In this document: piece by piece, positions 5,987-7,175 of the stretch | Layout: each line of letters starts with the position of its first letter | How positions within the stretch are numbered: position 1 is the first letter of the stretch | Assembly (NCBI GenBank): GCA_009936825.1 | Contig: JAACDV010000091.1 | Location: 1-7,175 of the forward strand | Source: Bacteroidota bacterium | Lineage (GTDB): Bacteria; Pseudomonadota; Alphaproteobacteria; Puniceispirillales; Puniceispirillaceae | DNA: 7,175 bases | Reading direction: 5' to 3' | Position numbers and translations under genes: made by a program | Notes under the pieces: generated by a model | What the model saw: only the letters and a program-made list of their open reading frames with translations | Told to the model about the DNA's origin: nothing | Database searches by the model: none

Positions 5987-7108
5987 ATGGCTAATGAATT
6001 GACAGAAGAGAAAATTCGCGAAGCGCTCTCCAGCGTCACCGCGCCCGGCAAATCCGGCGACATTGTTGCCGCCGGTCAGGTGTCAGGAATTGTGATAAAA
6101 GACGGTCATGTTGGCTTTACTATCCAGATTGATTCACCCGATAAATCAGCGGCAGATAAAATTGCAAAAGACCTTCGCACAGCCAGCGAAAAAGCTGTTC
6201 GTAGCATTGCCGGCGTTCTGTCTGCTACGGCGATCCTGACCGCGCATCAAGCTGGCCCGCAAACCCCGGCTGAAGCCGCTGGAGGACCTGCTGGCGGCGC
6301 CCCTGCCCCGCGCTCGATGCTGCAACCGGCCAAGCATCTAATTGCTGTTGCGTCGGGCAAAGGCGGCGTTGGTAAATCCACCACCGCGATTAATCTGGCA
6401 CTGGCGATTGCTGCCACCGGCGCACGGGTAGGAATTCTGGACGCTGATATTTATGGACCATCCCTGCCGCGTCTTCTTGGCGAAAACCGCAAGCCCGAGA
6501 CTTATGGAAAAAAAATCAAACCGATTGAGGCTTGGGGACTGCAAACCATGTCAATCGGCTATCTGGTGGCTGAAGAATCGCCAACAATCTGGCGTGGCCC
6601 GATGGTCATGAGTGCGCTGGAGCAGATGCTGCGCGATGTGGCTTGGAATAATCTTGATGTGATGGTCATCGACATGCCGCCCGGCACTGGCGATGCCCAG
6701 CTGACGTTATCGCAGCGTGCCGCGCTATCGGGTGCCGTCATTGTATCAACACCGCAGGATCTGGCCCTGATCGACGCGCGCAAGGGCCTGAACATGTTCA
6801 ATAAAGTGAATGTGCCAGTGCTGGGTATTATTGAAAATATGAGCCATTTTATCTGCCCTGATTGCGGCAGCCGCCATGATGTTTTTGGTCATGGTGGGGC
6901 GCGGAACGAAGCAGCCCGCATTGGCGCGCCTTGCCTAGGAGAAGTGCCCTTGGAAATGGCGATCAGAGCAACATCAGACGCCGGAACGCCAATTGTCGCC
7001 AGCGCGCCAGATGGCCCGCACGCGGCACATTACATCAGCATTGCAAAAGCCGTTCTGGAACAGCTAGAGGCCACCCAGTTATCCGGCCCCAGCATTGTCA
7101 TCGAATAA
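5987..7108 (+). CDS. mrp: Mrp/ApbC family Fe-S cluster carrier ATPase
   Basis: Mrp (ApbC, Nbp35 family) binds a [4Fe-4S] cluster and ATP and delivers clusters to apo-proteins in the cytoplasm. The 373-residue protein has an N-terminal MIP18/DUF59-like domain (about 4-86), an Ala/Pro/Gly-rich linker (88-113), and a ParA/MinD-type ATPase domain. The domain carries the deviant Walker A motif GKGGVGKST (124-132), LDADIYGPSLPRLLG (151-165) and VIDMPPGTGDAQL (227-239). The cluster-binding CxxC is CPDC (290-293). The N-terminal MIP18-like domain with intact ATPase and CxxC is the usual long bacterial form. I chose ATG 5987; an in-frame TTG at 5975 would add four residues and cannot be excluded, and neither has a strong ribosome binding site. 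It is divergent from hflK. No terminator is visible in the 67 bases after it. Confidence 0.95.
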   Translation: MANELTEEKIREALSSVTAPGKSGDIVAAGQVSGIVIKDGHVGFTIQIDSPDKSAADKIAKDLRTASEKAVRSIAGVLSATAILTAHQAGPQTPAEAAGGPAGGAPAPRSMLQPAKHLIAVASGKGGVGKSTTAINLALAIAATGARVGILDADIYGPSLPRLLGENRKPETYGKKIKPIEAWGLQTMSIGYLVAEESPTIWRGPMVMSALEQMLRDVAWNNLDVMVIDMPPGTGDAQLTLSQRAALSGAVIVSTPQDLALIDARKGLNMFNKVNVPVLGIIENMSHFICPDCGSRHDVFGHGGARNEAARIGAPCLGEVPLEMAIRATSDAGTPIVASAPDGPHAAHYISIAKAVLEQLEATQLSGPSIVIE

Positions 7109-7145
7109 AGTGTCATCAAATAATATGACCGGCAAAGGTTAACGC

Positions 7146-7175
7146 GCCCAGATACCAACTGGCCCAGATACCAAC
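7146..7175. repeat. 16-base tandem repeat cut by the right edge
   Basis: GCCCAGATACCAACTG (7146-7161) is followed directly by GCCCAGATACCAAC (7162-7175), identical over all 14 visible bases of the second copy. The window ends inside the second copy, so the number of copies is unknown. It lies 37 bases after the mrp stop codon. It could be the start of a longer array, a local duplication in the next gene, or an assembly effect if the window ends at a contig end. Confidence 0.65.

Noticed and set aside
1..7175. A defence system, mobile element, CRISPR array, or RNA gene
   Set aside because: All long stretches are explained by six recognisable housekeeping genes. No transposase, integrase, spacer-repeat array or tRNA-like structure was seen.

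Overview
The window is a compact housekeeping segment from a proteobacterium, most likely an alphaproteobacterium of moderate GC content. Six protein genes fill almost all of it, and no gap between genes exceeds 190 bases. The evidence for Alphaproteobacteria is the protein character (SerB with a long N-terminal region, Gly-rich HflK, two-PDZ HtrA protease) and the gene order hflK-hflC-degP next to serB and miaA. From general knowledge, that order recurs in Alphaproteobacteria, where ilv (acetolactate synthase) genes often follow miaA. The exact lineage cannot be fixed from sequence reading alone; a marine group with moderate GC would fit.

Layout, left to right: (1) The left edge holds a good minus-strand sigma70-type promoter (31-60) over the miaA stop codon, pointing out of the window. 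(2) miaA lies on the minus strand (57-1091). (3) serB lies on the plus strand (1148-2059), divergent from miaA. (4) A convergent gap (2060-2182) carries a bidirectional terminator hairpin followed by a small tandem duplication. (5) A minus-strand cluster is transcribed hflK (5798-4662), hflC (4660-3788), then degP/htrA-type protease (3640-2183). hflK and hflC are separated by one base; degP follows after 147 bases containing a GC-rich stem-loop. (6) A divergent gap of 188 bases separates hflK from mrp. (7) mrp/apbC lies on the plus strand (5987-7108). (8) The right edge carries two copies of a 16-base tandem repeat cut by the window end.

Functionally, the central cluster is an envelope protein-quality module. 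HflK and HflC are SPFH-family membrane proteins that assemble together and control the FtsH protease, and the adjacent HtrA protease degrades or refolds damaged proteins in the periplasm. The flanking genes serve tRNA modification (MiaA), serine synthesis (SerB) and Fe-S cluster delivery (Mrp). I see no frameshifted gene, mobile element, CRISPR array, RNA gene or defence system. I found no convincing undescribed system. The points worth checking are regulatory or structural: the edge promoter, the duplicated terminator tail, the hflC-degP stem-loop, a possible heat-shock promoter before hflK, and the repeat at the right edge.
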